64,000 nucleotides of DNA from Lycocorax pyrrhopterus obiensis (Eukaryota > Chordata > Aves > Passeriformes > Paradisaeidae): NCBI GenBank assembly GCA_014706295.1, contig JACSVZ010000001.1, positions 84,132,237 to 84,196,236 on the forward strand. Direction: 5' to 3'. The translations under genes and the position numbers were made by a program. The notes under the pieces were generated by a model. That model saw nothing but the letters and a program-made list of their open reading frames with translations, did not search any database and was not told the DNA's origin. This document shows, piece by piece, positions 23,833-38,336 of this stretch. The stretch's first letter is position 1. Each line of letters starts with the position of its first letter.

Positions 23833-26800
23833 GAAACAATAGCTCTAATTTTCTGTAGTTATACAAATGTAACATATAAGCAAAGCTCTTTCTCCTCTTG
23901 TGCTTAGAAACACAGAGCTGGTAAAACCCACTGGCAAGATAATGTATGGTTGACAACTTCAGCCCTTTAGAATGCAAAGATTATTAGAATAAATAAAATA
24001 TTACACTTAGCTGTATTAATGTCCCCTGGCTCGCATTATTCCCCCTGGTGACAGTGCTATTGAACAACTGGGTACGGCAATATAAAGGTTTAATATCTGG
24101 CTGTATTTAATATCGAACACTGATATAGGCAGTGCCCACCATGGCTGCAGGTCTGTCAGCATTTTCAAAGTTTTGTAACAGCCATAAAAACTCATGGAGT
24201 ATAGAAATGAGTCAACCAGTACTTATAATTGCTGGCATTTAGCACCAGAGATGATGACTAAGAATCTATATTTGAAATACCTGGAGTTGGTGGAGTCCAA
24301 GTACAAATCCTAGGGAAGATCAACTAAGCACTATATTTTTGTGAATTAAATGCACTGAAATGTGTGCAGCTTGTAGAACTTTTAGGTGAGTGCTTGAAAC
24401 CACATTTATTCACACACACACTACAAACATATTTGGTTATCATACAAAATGAATATTGTTTTGATTTGGTTTTCCCCTAGTGCAGAATATTGCCATGTTT
24501 GGCATTCATCTTCCTGCCCTTTCATCAGCAGACGTGGCTGCATTCCACATTTCAGAAAAAATGTTTAGGGAATTCCCTGAGGCATAATTTTCAGTGGCAG
24601 ATGTCACGTATCTCATATGCTCAAATACAGTTTGACAGCATGCAAGTGGTCTTTCCTTTCTGCATTAACCAACCTCACAAAAAATTAAGTTGAAACAAAA
24701 ATTCAGCAAGTTAGTGTCATAATGTTTGAAACGTTTCTCTGAGAAGGAGCTTCACTAAAAATATAGATGTCCCAAGATTATACATTACATTTATTTTTAT
24801 ATGGCAGTTTATGTAATTCATCTGCAAGAGAGTGGATCTCACAAATCCCATGCTAACATAATTTACAATTATCCAAAAGAATCCTGATGTGTTTCACAGA
24901 CTGCAGTACAAACTCCATATATCAATGGTATCCACCTCAAGGGTGTCAGTCACAATTAAAGAAGTGCTGCAAGTAAATCAAAGGACAGAACAGTGGCTAA
25001 ATTAAAATCATGCTTGACCTTCAGGCTGAGCAGATTAATTTAACCACAACTTTATCTGAAAGACCTACAGATAGTTTGAGTCACAGTCAGCAAGAGACAT
25101 ATACACCAGAAGACAAAAGGCTGAGTCAGGCCTCACAGATGTTAACCAGAGGTTAAGGCACACATTAACTATGTTTGTGTTCTCAGGCTGGTCTTTGAGT
25201 TACAGGTTTTTACTTATATGCAAATGGTGTAAGAAAGATCCCAATCAGGCTCTGGATGTTTCCACATCAGTGCTTAGACCTTTACAGTTTCCATTACCAA
25301 ATTCAGTGAGTGGCTTCAGTATTTGAATTCAAGTTATTCACTTGCATATTAAACTCAAATTTCTAAATTTTTTTTGCTGGGGAAACCAGTAGATTAAATA
25401 AGTTTCTTCACCAAAAAATCAACTTTTTAATCTAAATGCAATTTGCCAGTAGGGATACCATTTTTCAGCACAGATATTCAAACATTAATTCCTCCTGCCC
25501 CTCTTTTCCCCCTCCCTCAAATGACAGTTTTGGACAACTGAAGTTTTTCAGCAGTATCTACCTATGGCTTTATTTTTTGATTTATTTTTTCCCCCTATTG
25601 ATCTTTGTCTCCAACACATATTTATGTTTATGGATATAAGTCTGAAAAAAAATTGACATATTTCTGATAATTTGAACCTTGCATTGACATAAAATATCAC
25701 TTATATTTTACCTTCATGTATACTTAAAAAATAAGTACACCAAAATTCAGCAGAATCTAGGGTGGTAATCAGTTGTGGTAACCTAACACTGGGGAAAGGT
25801 ATAAGGAGCAAAAGCAGGGCAGAAGATTAAAGTGTTATTATTGCATGATTCACAAGAAAATGTACCAGCTAGCTGATTAATTTTAAGTAAAACAAGTATT
25901 TGTAATTTTTTCCCCATGTTTTAAATCTTAAAAACACCTCCTATGATAAATACAAATCCATAATTCTTGATCAAACATATTTTAAGATTTAGTTGACAGG
26001 TCTACAGACAACTTCTATAGACTAAGCTTTCTTTTTCTATTAAACAAGCGTACCAAAACCAAACTGAAACAGAAAATTTCAGTGTTTCAATCTAGACAAA
26101 TTTAGCTGCTTCTTTGGCCAGTGACCAATCAACATTTTATATTAGATATCTCAAAAAATTGAGGAAAAATGTTGGATTTCAAGTCTTATGAATAGCGTAG
26201 GGCAAAAGCTGGACTAGTTTATGATTGGTATATAAACCTGAACTAAAATTTACAGATGCACTTCACAGTAATTCCACTGGAAAAATGCATAAAAAGATGT
26301 AGTCCTTCCTGCTTTCTGTCCTCCAGCACTTGCACTTTTCCTGTTTCAGATTTCTACATTCAATATGTGTGCACTGAAATGAATTTAATAAAAACAAAGC
26401 AGAATTTATTTGCATCTCTGAAAAGATGGGAGAAAGCTGAATATGAGTGTTTTCATTTCAGGGGTCAGGTGCCAGTAGCAAGACATGAAAGAGTGAAAAC
26501 CAAGGAAAGAGATTTGAGTGCAAAATATTTGCACCACATTACCTTAAAAGACCAACATGTAATTGCTGCCATAAAAATATCCAAGTTTCTCTGTAAAGCT
26601 GTTTCAGGAAACTTGTACAACGTGGTCAGTCTACCATTACAATTCAAAGATAATAAAATTTGAACAGAAATAGAAGACACCAAACATGAATAGGAAACGT
26701 TTAAAGTGCATTCAGTATTACAGAATACTTCCTGTAATTCAAATAAGAACATTTTAGAATATCTACAGAAAATTTTATGGTTTTTATCTAACAAATTGCA

Positions 26801-29800
26801 AAGAAATGTGAAATGAAATTAATTCCACACCGGGAAAACCTGCTTTGAATGGAGTAGTGCTATTTTTCCCTCCTCTCAAACTTGTTTCTGTGTTGGAGGA
26901 TACATTTCACTGAAGTATTTAACAGTTGTGGTTCTGCCTCAAAGAGAAGAAATACAGACCACCTCAGGTAACAGCTGCGTTTCACCTAAGGCCACCTACT
27001 AATAATTTTTTTTGTATTTCTGGACTACAGCCCAACCCAAAGCCAGCAGCAGCCAGTGTGCACTGTCATTTTCCTATGGAATGTCTACCAGAAACACCCA
27101 CCTGAGAAGGGATAGTCCATGGAACGCTGAGAGCAGATAATGATTTTGCCTATTATCACTTTCCTATCTGGAATAATAGATTCCTTTCACAAGGAATATT
27201 TTGGTAGTGAGGGACGAAGATCTACTCCTATAAACAAACTGAGATTAACAGTACTCTAAATAAAAGCAGAGAGAATAAAATACCATTTACATAAAAAGTA
27301 CTCTACACTGTATTTATGCTTATACCTTCTTAAAACCTACAAGTAGGTTTTTTTGAAAGAAAGTAGAGATTTTCTTTAGTGAGTGATATTTAATTACTTA
27401 GATACCACTAGTATAACTAGCTGCTGTGGATATTTTTTTCTGCTTGGGGAACATGGTACTGATCGCAGCAAAAAATGCTTCTGAGAGTACAATTTCCTTA
27501 AAATATAGAAATAAACAGTAATAGAAGGAAAAAACCAAAACAAACAACCCCCCCCACACACAACAAAGTGAACATATTAGCCTGCCTGGCTTGCTCACTC
27601 GTTCAGTTTCAGCATGTGGCTGCACACAACACAGTTCAATCAGTTCTTTATTATTTTATAATGTTAAAGATTATTACCACAACGCTCAAAAGGCATAATA
27701 GCGGGTTCTTAAATTAGCATTTGCTCAGCTCAGATGCCTCTGCACTAACCCCTGTCCCTAGAACCTAGCACAAACAGTACTGCAAATCACGCTTACAGAG
27801 CGGTGGGCTTGTGCTGTCTCCCGAACGGGACGCATCTCCTCAGGAGAACAGGAATGAATTAGAAGGGACACCCCATGCCTCACTCTGTCACTTTGCAGGT
27901 TCTTCAAACACAACACGCTGACCAGTGTAATGTAAAGATGACATTAACTCTCAGGATTTTAAAAAACTCTTGTCAATCCAGATTACTCTCCTGCCTGGCT
28001 AAAATAATAGGAGATTTCTGCTAACACTACGAAAGTATTCTGGGAATGAGGACTCCATCTGCAGTTTTACCAGGCTGACTTTTGAGTGAGCAAATTGGTA
28101 ATTCCCACGTGGAAAGTTGTTGATGCCATAAGCATTTCCCTGTAGTACAAAATAAAATTTGTATATTAATATTAAGCTTTAGGCCACCGACCACTAATTA
28201 GAACTTTGCACAGGACAGTAGAGAGTACGCCACTGTTGTTCAGACAACAAACGAATCTGCTGCAGAGGAGCATCACTCCTGTTGGCTTACTGCAAGTGGA
28301 ATGACAAATGTTCTCCATCTTCCACAGATGTTTTTTTTTCTACACATAGTCATGATATGAAAAAGATGAAAAGTGTTCACCTAGAGGAACGCACAGTGAC
28401 TTCCAGTGCAGCTTTCTTGGGACATATATCCAAGTCCTGCCTGCAGGACTCAAAGCTGTAGGGCCTTTACCAGAGATGATCCTGGATGTGAGTCGAATCC
28501 TACACCTCTCTTTATGGACAGCTTCTCCATAGATTGTAACTACCCTGTAGCAGAGACATGGCTCTAGGAACCGGCACCCTTCTGACCATGCATGCCCCCT
28601 GAAAACATGGAAAAACTCCACTGAAAGCTGACATGAGCTTGGAAAGGGCTCTTGACGAATACTTTTCATGTTTTTGATCATCTAGACTACATTAAATGCC
28701 ATGCAGAAAACAGATAATTTGTATAACTTTATTTCATTGGCATCTTGCTCCTACTGATTTCTGGTGCTGAATTCTCCAGAACCAGCTCTACTACCCTGGA
28801 GTACACACTTTTCACCTGTGAGGTTTCAAGGACTGACAGATCTGTTTGACATTTTAACCATCTGGCAGCAAGGAAGGTGCTTTTGTTTTATTTTATTTTT
28901 TTTACTCCAGAAGAGACTACTTACATTAATAGTTCCTTTTTTTCCCCGCTCTTTTTAAAAATAATAGCATAATGCATCCAGATGCCAAGACACCAGGAGC
29001 CACTAAACAAAGCAAGCACTTGAATCCGCAAACAAACTGAACTCAGCATTTATGAGATATATTTTGCTTACAAGCGAACCTTTCATGGGTTTAATAACTT
29101 GAATATCCCCTCCTGCTTGTACAATCATATAAAACCTAACCAAAATCTCTTCTGCAGGATTAGACATTTCCATGTATTTCACTCACAGCACAAAAAACAG
29201 ACCAACATCAAAGGGCATGCTGTGTTCATGAACAAGCTTTCTCTCTGCTCCAGTTGCCAAATCCATTCCTGTAATGCACTGAGTGTTTGATAGTCCTTTA
29301 AAATGGAGTTTCTCTACCTAGTTTTCTGGATACACAAAAACCTCTACTGCTTTCCATTGACACATTGTCATCCTTTACTATGTTCTATCTCTTCCCTTCC
29401 ATAAAGTTACATTGGCTATTTCCAGCACTGAGGATGCTACATGTCTAACCTATCATTTCACCCATTTTTCCACTGAAGGCCTTATCCCCGAAAGCACATC
29501 ATTATGGTTGCCAGTGTCTGTTCAGCTTTCACACCCATCTTGAATACTGAATTCAAACCTGAGAATTCTTAAAAATAGCGCAGTGTCGCTTTATCAGTCT
29601 CTTCAACAAAAAGTAAGAGTTAATATATAGTTAACAGCTTTCAATTCTATGCATTAGATATTTCTGTGCTTAAGAGTCAGTATTATAAATGTATTGCTCT
29701 ATTTAAAACCATAGTTTGTGTAGTGCTTGAAAGAGCCAAATAGAAGTGTATCAGACATACAAACTTGTGAGCTTACACACCCCTGCTGCCATCTCCAATC

Positions 29801-32800
29801 ACTTTTTATGCAAAGAGCACGGTCGCAAAAAATACACAGTCACACATTAGCTACATTTACTGCAAACCAAAAAAATAACTCTCCGAAAACAAATGCTGGC
29901 TTATCCAATAATCTATTATGTCAAAAATGTTGACCCCAAGCTGCCACGGGACTTCCCAGCAAACCTAAAGGTCAGTAAACAGGAGGTGTTTTAGATCAAA
30001 GAAAGAAGATTAAAAGGTCAATTCTTGAGCTAAGGATTTTTATTCAAGATACTTTTTCCTGGGCATCTATATTTTATTCAAAAGATACCATGAAAACAGG
30101 TGCCTTGTTTGGTTTCATCTGTAACCAAAAGGCAAAAGCAGAGAAAGGTTCCTCTTGGAGAGTGGATTTCTGCTACTCGAGAGTGCTAAGCATTGATCCT
30201 AAAACATTACCTCTATTCGGAAATGGACAGGAAGCCAGCACACTCTTGGAGTTGTGGTGCAGAGTGTTTCCAGCAGGATGTAGCACTAACAACAGGGGTG
30301 GCTGTTTCCTGGACCAGCCCTAAGGGCATTTAAGACACAGCACTCCATGGGGAGCACTGCTGTCACTTACTGCCAGGTGGGAGGCATGGATCACAGTACC
30401 AAACTAATATCCAGATAAAACATCTGCGTCCTCCAGATCGAGATGATGTAAAATACAATTCTTAGTCACTGTTGTTTTTCCTTCAGCCTCCCTCCTGGAT
30501 TATGACCACAAAGGAGCAATAGGCATGCACCCAGGATAAAATGGTATTTTTGTCACATCCTCTGGCTATTTTCCTTGGTCTTATTTGGAGTGAACTTTGA
30601 GAAGCTGGTCTCATCTGTGCCCAAGCCTCCATATCACTGCCTGGAGACTGAACTAGTTGTCAGCTTAATTTATTGTGTAACAACAAATATCTAGTCTGGA
30701 TCTCTGGTTCCCACAAGAGCCCATATGCACATATCATAACTTTCTCCTTTTAAGGTTGCTTTTCCTGTCCTAATTTATACTTCCTAAGTTACAGTACATA
30801 CATTTACATGGTTAATGTTCATATTGCTGAGATTACACCATTGTGATGCATGCAATATAAATGCCTAGACAGATGGATGCAGTATCACAGATTTCTGAAA
30901 GGAGGAGAACTTGCAAAGCCAGAAGCTCACACTTCAAGAAACCCATTTGCTGGCACAGGGGTCACTGAAAATAGATCTGAATGCTTAAAAAGCAGTGCAA
31001 TACTCTTAAATAAAGTACTGCTGACAAAGGTATACACTCTTTCCTAGAAATAGGCTCTAGTCTGTTAGGCTGCTAGGAAATAATCGTCACAAAAAATTCT
31101 GATTATTTCAAATTTATGATTTATAAAGAGTAAGTGCAAATCTGCTTGGCAAAGGAAGTCAATAGCAAAAGCCACTTTGCCAATAGCCTTTCTCTTCAAA
31201 TAAAAATTGATACTAAAATGAGACACTGTATTAATTAAACCAGGATCAGTCCTGCAGCTTTGATGCTTCACATAAAACTCACTGAACAAATTATTTCTAA
31301 GTGAGAAGTCACAATACAAGTCTAAATCACTACAGAGTAAACAATTTGGACTGATACCAGGTGAGAGGTCTCTGCAAGAGAGCGTCTCTTTCCAACTACT
31401 AATAATACAGCAATAAGACAACAGGTGCTGTTCTGCCAAGCTCTATTGATATTTGGATACAACAAACTTGCTTCTCCAGCTCACAGAGAACAAAAAAACA
31501 ACCCCAAAGCCAGTACAATGAGACAGAAGCAATGAGTATAATACTGTTACCGATAAAAGAAAAAGTAAAATTGGTACTCGTGACCACTTGCCTCTCCTGA
31601 GGAGACATATAGGTATTGTATGGCAGTCTTAATATTTCAGTTTCATAAATTCTGCTTTTCAATTCCTTTCTGATTTAAACAACAAAAAAAATTGCAGGCT
31701 TACTGATCTTTAAAGGTTACTGGCAAGATAATGTCAACATATTAACGGAGATTGCTTGAAAAGATACAGAGGTCAAAAAGAAGCAAGTGATAATTAGAGC
31801 AAAGAATCTAAAGCTGGTGAAATCCAAAAAGTCATGCAGACACTATAGGAAATATACCTTTCTCTGCCTAGCTGTGCTACAGCATGCTTCCACAGTTTGT
31901 TTCAAAGTCTCCCTTTGCCTTTCATCTTACACATATTTCAGCACTGTTGTTATGCAAGATGGGGAATCATTCATTTTAATGTGATACTAAGCATATTACC
32001 ACAAAACCAGAAAGAAGCTACCATTTTACTGATTATCTAATTAAAAAGCTTTACAATTCAAATTCTTTGCAGCCCCTCACTGCACACAAAAGATTTAATG
32101 CTGCATCTGAAAAGCCACATGTACAAAAAAGCAAAGAATTTGTAAATGCTTCTGATATTTGCTTATTCTTTTCCTTCCTCTTGTTACAAAAGCCGCAGCT
32201 ATCACTCTCTTTAAGCGCTAATAAAAGCAATTTAATGACAGGTAGATTTGCTGGTTTGTAGCTTCTTTGAACCCCCAACACACTCACTAAAGGAAAGTAA
32301 CTTTAGCTAGGAAAGAGATCCTCACAGCACGATGGTGAATAATTCATCATTGCATTTTTCTTTTCATCTCATTTTGTGCCAGTAACGTACACAACTGAAA
32401 ATATTGCAAAATCTAAAAACAACCACAGACAAGGACTTCCAGCAGCAAAATACACATAAAACTAGCAGGCAGGTTTCCCCAGCTTATATAATAACAGCTT
32501 TAGCTCGACAGAACCCCCATCACTCACCGAGGACTGAATTCACTTGAACAAAAGCGGAGCCCAGTCACCAAATGCAGCTTTGCAGGACTCTCAATGCAAG
32601 ATGCTCCTGTCTGCTGTTCGGTTCACACTTGCCTTTATAACTAAGCCAACCAACAACATTCAGTTGCTGAACCTGATGAATTATAAAACGGTAGCTCCCA
32701 GACTCTCATATTTTACATCACAGGGGGTGGTCATCCAGCATACACACTGCCTGTGTACATATATTCTGCTATAACTCATCCTGATAAACACATCAGGGCT

Positions 32801-33709
32801 GGCAGCAGTGACAGTAATTGGTGCTCAGGATGTACAAGCACAAACCAATAGAGCACACTCCCACCTTCTGCTCTGTGCAACATCTCTACCTGTCAATCAC
32901 TGCACCTTGTTAAGGTGGAATGATCAACTGCTCTTCGGGGAGAGGCAAAACTCAGAGAAGAAACCATCTACCAATACAAATTCTCCACTGAAACAATTCT
33001 TAATGCAGTAGTAAATGTAGCTGCGATATCCTCTAGGTAACAATTTTCGCAATTTTTTAAAAAAATCTTCATAAAATCTTCCCCTCTTAAAGACACAGTT
33101 CTTGTTTAGCGATTAACACAGGGTTCGTTACTTTACTATCATGAATGGAAATTATTCACACAAATTGCAGGGACATTAGCACGAATAACCTAAAAGCATT
33201 ACTCCAGGCAGAATGACTGTTAAAAGCAATATACTTGTTAGGTGTAATTCTGTGCCTGTTTTAAAATCCTCTTAAAAATGCTGAAAGGTTTTAAGAACAT
33301 CCTAAAAATTGTAAGGATGTATTTGTAAAGCTCTTCACTTCTCTAATGCTTTCTTTTTCCCATATGCTTGCATAGTTTTTAAAGTCAACATATAGATACA
33401 AAATAACAGAACCAAACACCTAAAGCTTAGACTCATTAATCCAATCAATTAAACTAAACATTTTCAAATGGGATTAATTACAGCAATAACAATCACAGTT
33501 GTTGCACATGCCACAAATTAACACTCACAATTAGCCCCTAACAAGCAAAACTGGTTATGGTAATGGTGAAACACAGCCAGGGATCAGCCACTGGAAAGGG
33601 GTTTGTATGGCAATTTTTTACGAGGGAGCAGAAGTTGCTCTTTCAGAATTGAGCTCCAGGAATTTTGTATGTGTTTTACAAAACTCACGGCTATTTGTGT
33701 GAGTGCAGA
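23833..33709 (-). other. DLG2: DLG2 intron, long unique stretch
   Basis: Nearly 10 kb of AT-rich sequence holds no transposon that I can recognise. Short simple repeats occur, such as ACAC at about 24412-24422 and a C8 run near 27548-27556. The block at 33465-33545 is noted separately as possibly conserved. Open frames at 26256-26794 overlap on opposite strands and show no domain. No DLG2 exon was found on the minus strand. Confidence 0.55.
33465..33545. promoter_or_regulatory. Candidate conserved element (TAATTA / AACAAT cluster)
   Basis: The stretch holds GGATTAATTACAG, AATAACAATCACAG, TTGTTGCACATG and AACACTCACAATTAGCCCC within 80 bp: a dense set of homeodomain-like and SOX-like words. 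The call rests on composition only. Confidence 0.2.
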
Positions 33710-34060
33710 GTGGGAATAAACACTTTATTCAAGAGGATTTTCTATTTCTACATCACTGGTGATGATTCTCAGAGGGTTCCTTTTGGAACCTGAACACTGG
33801 ATCCAGCTCCTTTCATTTCCCATGCCTGTAAAACTCCCCCAGTTTTTGGTGCCATGAAGAAATGTTGTGCTTGGGAAGGTGAGCACAGTTGTGTGAGCAG
33901 TTGTGCATTGCCTGGATGCTTTTCCACGAACAACTGGGCTGAGGAATGCAAATGAAGCCTGCGCCGGCAGCCCCAGGCAGAAACCCAACCCTTCTCACCA
34001 TCTGGACCGACTGATGTGCGTCACAATGTGGGAACAGGGTGTTGCATTTCATGCATAGCA
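33710..34060 (-). other. GC-richer unclassified segment with a minus-strand AATAAA
   Basis: Read on the minus strand, a GC-richer block of about 300 bp with several CpGs ends in CTTGAATAAAGTG (about 33722-33734), a good polyadenylation hexamer. Three overlapping minus-strand frames of 60-87 codons cover it and match nothing I know. It could be a 3' exon of a non-coding transcript, an old retroposed sequence or an LTR. Confidence 0.25.
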
Positions 34061-34071
34061 AAAGCTAGTCC

Positions 34072-34100
34072 TATATATATATACATATATACATATATAT
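34072..34100. repeat. (TA)n/(TATACA)n microsatellite
   Basis: An alternating TA tract of about 29 bp is broken by two C bases spaced 10 bp apart. Confidence 0.9.
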
Positions 34101-37100
34101 CCCTTTCCTCCTGTTCTCAGCTGTTTGTTCCACCCCATTCCTCGTTTGTCTCTTTGTGTTTCAGCACCTTTACTATCTGAAAAAAAAAATCACTCAAGGC
34201 CAGAGGCATGAGCACTGTTTCTGCATGTGCTGCTGGCTCTTACTATAGCAGCCTGTCTGAAGGAAAAGCTTTCTAGAGTTGGGTGGCAGAATGTAGGGGA
34301 GACATATCAGGATGTAATCAGAGTAACAGTTTTGATGTCTCTGTCTTTCTCAGAGGAAAGGACAGCTGAGATCCAGTAATTGGATTCTCCAGTGATGCTG
34401 ACCGAGAATAATCCAATATGGGCAGAAAATATACCAAATTATAAACCCTGGCTCATTAAGAAGCGGCAAAAAAAAAAAAAAAATCTGTGCTGCTGGATTT
34501 GGCTTTTAGAGTCAAATTCTATTCTCATGGGCTTACATATTTCAGGTGCACGTCATGGAGGTTCCCTAAAATGGCCTGATTACAACAGTTTGTTGTCTTG
34601 TGCACTAATTAGGGTTTTTTGACCTATTTTTTATGAGACAGTTTCAAACCATATGTGCCAGAATGCCCTGTTTTCCTTTTTGTTTTGCCTTAACCATTCA
34701 GACCCTAAGAGGCTTCCCAAGGATCCGTGTAAACATGACACTGCCTTATAACAATTTGCTGCCGCATGAGTAAGACACAAGCAACGCATAGTTGAATGTC
34801 CTTGACCAACACAACACTCATGCTAAAATTCAGCTCCCATTTACTGAAGAAAATGTTTGTAAAAGTGACCAATATCTCACTAATGTAAGCCACAGCAATA
34901 TTCCATAGCTGTGTGTAGGTGGCATGCATAAACCACAGTCTGTGGTATTATATAAGAGCCACAATTTTAAGAAAAATTGCTACCCTGTTTCACACTTGCA
35001 ATTTTTAATTAGTTTTCCTGGCTTCCATGTTACCTTTCCGTGGGTAATACAGCTGATACTGCCATTACAGTCAACAATGTGGTGCTCTGTAAAAGTGCTG
35101 CCTTCAAGGTGATTTGATATGCTCAACATACAACTCATGTCCTTGGGGCTCTGTTCTTACACTCTGGCACAGTATGTGAGATTTCACATTCAAACATACT
35201 CACTCCACTGACAGGTGTGTGAAAATCCCATATGGCTGCCAGATTTCTGTATACCTACATATATATATAGAGTATGTATTTTTAAGGCATTTGTAACAAA
35301 CACATTTGGTATTGACTCTGATGTTCTTCACTTCAAGCTGCAAAATAGAAATGATCTAAAAATGAAAAAAAAAAGAAAAAAAAAAAAGAAAAAAAGTGTT
35401 CCCATTTCCTACCAAAACAGTACTTCTTTCTTCCATAATCACATGGACTATATTGACTACACATCATGGATATCTCATTTGCTGTCTAAAGTGAGCACAC
35501 AGATCACTGGGGAAAAATCAGGGCATTCAGCTGGAATAACAAGAGTAGAAGAAGCAAAGGTAAATTCAAATTAAAAAGAACTACAGGCAGGTTTGATACG
35601 ATGAAGATCACTAATTAGCTAGTACTGTTAACTCACACCTCAGTGAAGCAAAACTAGATCTCCAGGATCTCCACAGCATGGACCTGGAGCTTCTGGTGAA
35701 AAAATGTGCACCAACAGAGATGATTTCCAGGCTACACCAGCTGGTATGGATGATCAGTGCTCTGGGTAATAACCCTTGCCACGTAGCCTATGATGCCATC
35801 TTGCAGACTAAAGAGGTATTTATTCAGTGTCCTGCATTTAGCAATCTTCAATTTCTTTACTGATTTTTTGTCAGACTTACACTGGATACATTTTTACCCT
35901 GGATTTACGCTCTTTCATCTGATAGCCTTTTGATGGCACTGTCAGAGAGTATCTCTAAAGCAAAGAGCCCAGCAGGATGTCGAAAAGCACTGGGCATTTA
36001 TCAGATAATATCATCCAGAAGAACAGTAATAACAAGAAGCCCAAGCTTTCCAACGATCAGGGGGTGTAAAACCACTTTGTTTCTTACAGGTGTTTTTTCT
36101 TTCATCGCAGGCTCAACCCACTGCTCTGCCTCAGCCTGCATCACTTTACAACAGCCCAGCTTATCCTGGGCCCCTTATAGGACAAAGAATATGAAGGCCT
36201 GCAAGTCACTTCCCACCTTCCTCCCAGCAAAGGCACTAATTTAGCTCTCCTTCCCTAGTCCTGCTAAGCATTACCATGAAATCTGTATTAGTTTAGTTAA
36301 TTCTGAGATCTACCTTTCTTCAAATCAAAATCAGCTGAGCGTAATTGTAAAGGTCTTTTATTACACTTAATAAAGGCCCTCCCTAGTTACAGGGAATTTC
36401 CCCACCTAGACACTCTGAAGGGTAGTAGGGTGAGGTAGAAACATCATTCCTTTTGAGTACAGAAATCTATCAAACTTTTAATTCCAGCTGAGACAACAGA
36501 GGATTTACAAGTTTCACAAACTACTCCATTGTCTGAGGTCTGAATCCAGAATGAGATATTATGAGAATTTATCCTTTTATAAATATATGGTAAAATAGTA
36601 CACATTGAGTCAGATTCCATTGCTGTAACTTATATACATCCCACACTGCAAAATAAAAAACAGTGACAATCTAAATTAATTTGGTTGCCACAGCAAGGCA
36701 ATAGAGAAATTAATTTTCTTTCAATGTTGCACACCTGAAACTTCATGTAAGAACAGTTTTTAAATAGTTTCAGTTTCCAAGATTAATCCTCATAAGTACA
36801 AATGAATAAGAGTGTATACTTAGATTAACTAAGAAATTAGCTGGCACAGGGCTTTGAAGATGTAAAGGACTGTACAAGTGCTATTGCTATAATAATATTT
36901 TCCTGTATTACAATACTATCCTTCCTCAAGTGACACCCCTTTTGCTATAAGTGCAGAGTGAAAGCTCAAGTACTCTTCCTGAATGAGGACTGTGTTTGAA
37001 AAAATACAGAAAAAAGAGAATTAAAAAGGATATTCAGCTAGGTCTGAATGAACAGGTGCCCAGGAGAGCAATTTAAGTTGATCAAGGGCAATGACAAGAA

Positions 37101-38002
37101 GTTGCTTTGCTAGTTAGGAAGGTTGATCTCTCCTAATGGTGGCTTCATAGTCTTAAAAACATGAATGATCCTACCAGTAATAAAGAAGAGCAGCTAAAAG
37201 GAAGGAAGTCCAGATAGCACTTTCCCTAGAGCCTCTGGAGAGGCTGCCTGGACCTGATTTGATTTGATTTGAAAAGCCTTTTATAGCACCCCATGAACCT
37301 GGAATAATACAGCAATCCATTATTAAGTCAGCAGATACCATAGGAATAGTTTGAGATTTCATAAAAATGTTGACTTTCTGTATGTCTTAGATTAGTTCAG
37401 CTGGTTAAAAGAACTGAGAGACTTGGAGGATATAGTTCAGAATCCAGAACTAGTTTGTGTTTTTTCTTTTCTTTTTTCTTCGTGACTTTCATTTTCCATT
37501 GAACATTGTATTTCCTTTCGCTGTTCCCTTTTAAATGAGTTAAATTTGTCTGAAGGTTGATATTCAAATCCAAAACAAAGCATAAAGGACTTAATAGCTC
37601 TGTGAGCTGGAAAAGTAGCTAAAGATTCACTGTCTGTTACCTAGAAGTTTAAATGTAGTAGAAAACCAGACGAGCATCTTTTACACATTTTTTACACAAA
37701 CAGAAGGTTCCACAGTCAACTCCTTGTAAGCCTGATGCAGGAAGCAAACGAGTTAACAGCTTTGAATGGCAAAGAATGGTGGAGCCACGAAGATCCTCCC
37801 TGGATTCGCAGTTTAACTTTGCGTGCACTCTGTGGTGGGAGGAGTAGGTGGCTGATTTGGGAAGAAGTACAGCACAGGAATGATACACTTGACTCCTCTG
37901 AGGATGGTGATGAAAATCTGTCAGCTTGGCATAGTCCTTCACGTTACCTACAGCAAGTACTGACACATGGAGAAAGCAACAGCTCTACAGACATCACAGC
38001 AA
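34101..38002 (-). other. DLG2: DLG2 intron, unique sequence with A-rich tracts
   Basis: It includes an A-run at 34468-34483, an A-rich tract with G interruptions at 35364-35396, and three TGATT-type units at about 37254-37271. No exon or known transposon was recognised. The 119-codon frame at 35215-35574 is open partly because it crosses the A-rich tract. Confidence 0.55.
35364..35396 (+). repeat. A-rich low-complexity tract
   Basis: Runs of A are broken by single G bases (A10, A12 and A7). They encode a spurious poly-lysine stretch in the overlapping frame. Confidence 0.9.
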
Positions 38003-38336
38003 AAATCACAGAATGCAGATGGAAAAGGCCTTTAAGATCATCGAATCGAACCATTAACCCAACACTGCTGAGTCCACCACCAAACCATATCCCTAAGCAC
38101 CACATCTACATGCTTTTTGAACCCTTCCAGAGATGGTAATTCCACCCTTCCCTGGGCAGCCTGTTCCAATGCCCGACCACATTTAGCAAAAAAATTTTTC
38201 CTAGTGTCTAATCTAACTTCCCCTGATGCAACCTGTGGCCATTTCCTCTTGTCCTATCACTTGTTACATGGAAGAAGAGACTGATCCCCACCTGTCTGCA
38301 ACCTCTTTCTTTCCTGGTAGCTGTAGAGAGCACAGC
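38003..38336 (-). mobile_element. CR1 LINE 3' end fragment
   Basis: Read on the minus strand, this is the last ~330 bp of a CR1 element. On the plus strand the landmarks are TCACAGAATG (the 3' end), CTTTAAGATCATCGAATCGAACC, CCCTAAGCACCACATCTACATG, CCTGGGCAGCCTGTTCCAATG, TTTTTCCTAGTGTCTAATC and CCTCTTGTCCTATCACTTGTTAC. It is truncated at its 5' end after GTAGCTGTAGAGAGCA. The element contains the 3' untranslated region and the remnant of the ORF2 C-terminus with no usable frame. It lies in the same orientation as DLG2. Confidence 0.93.
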
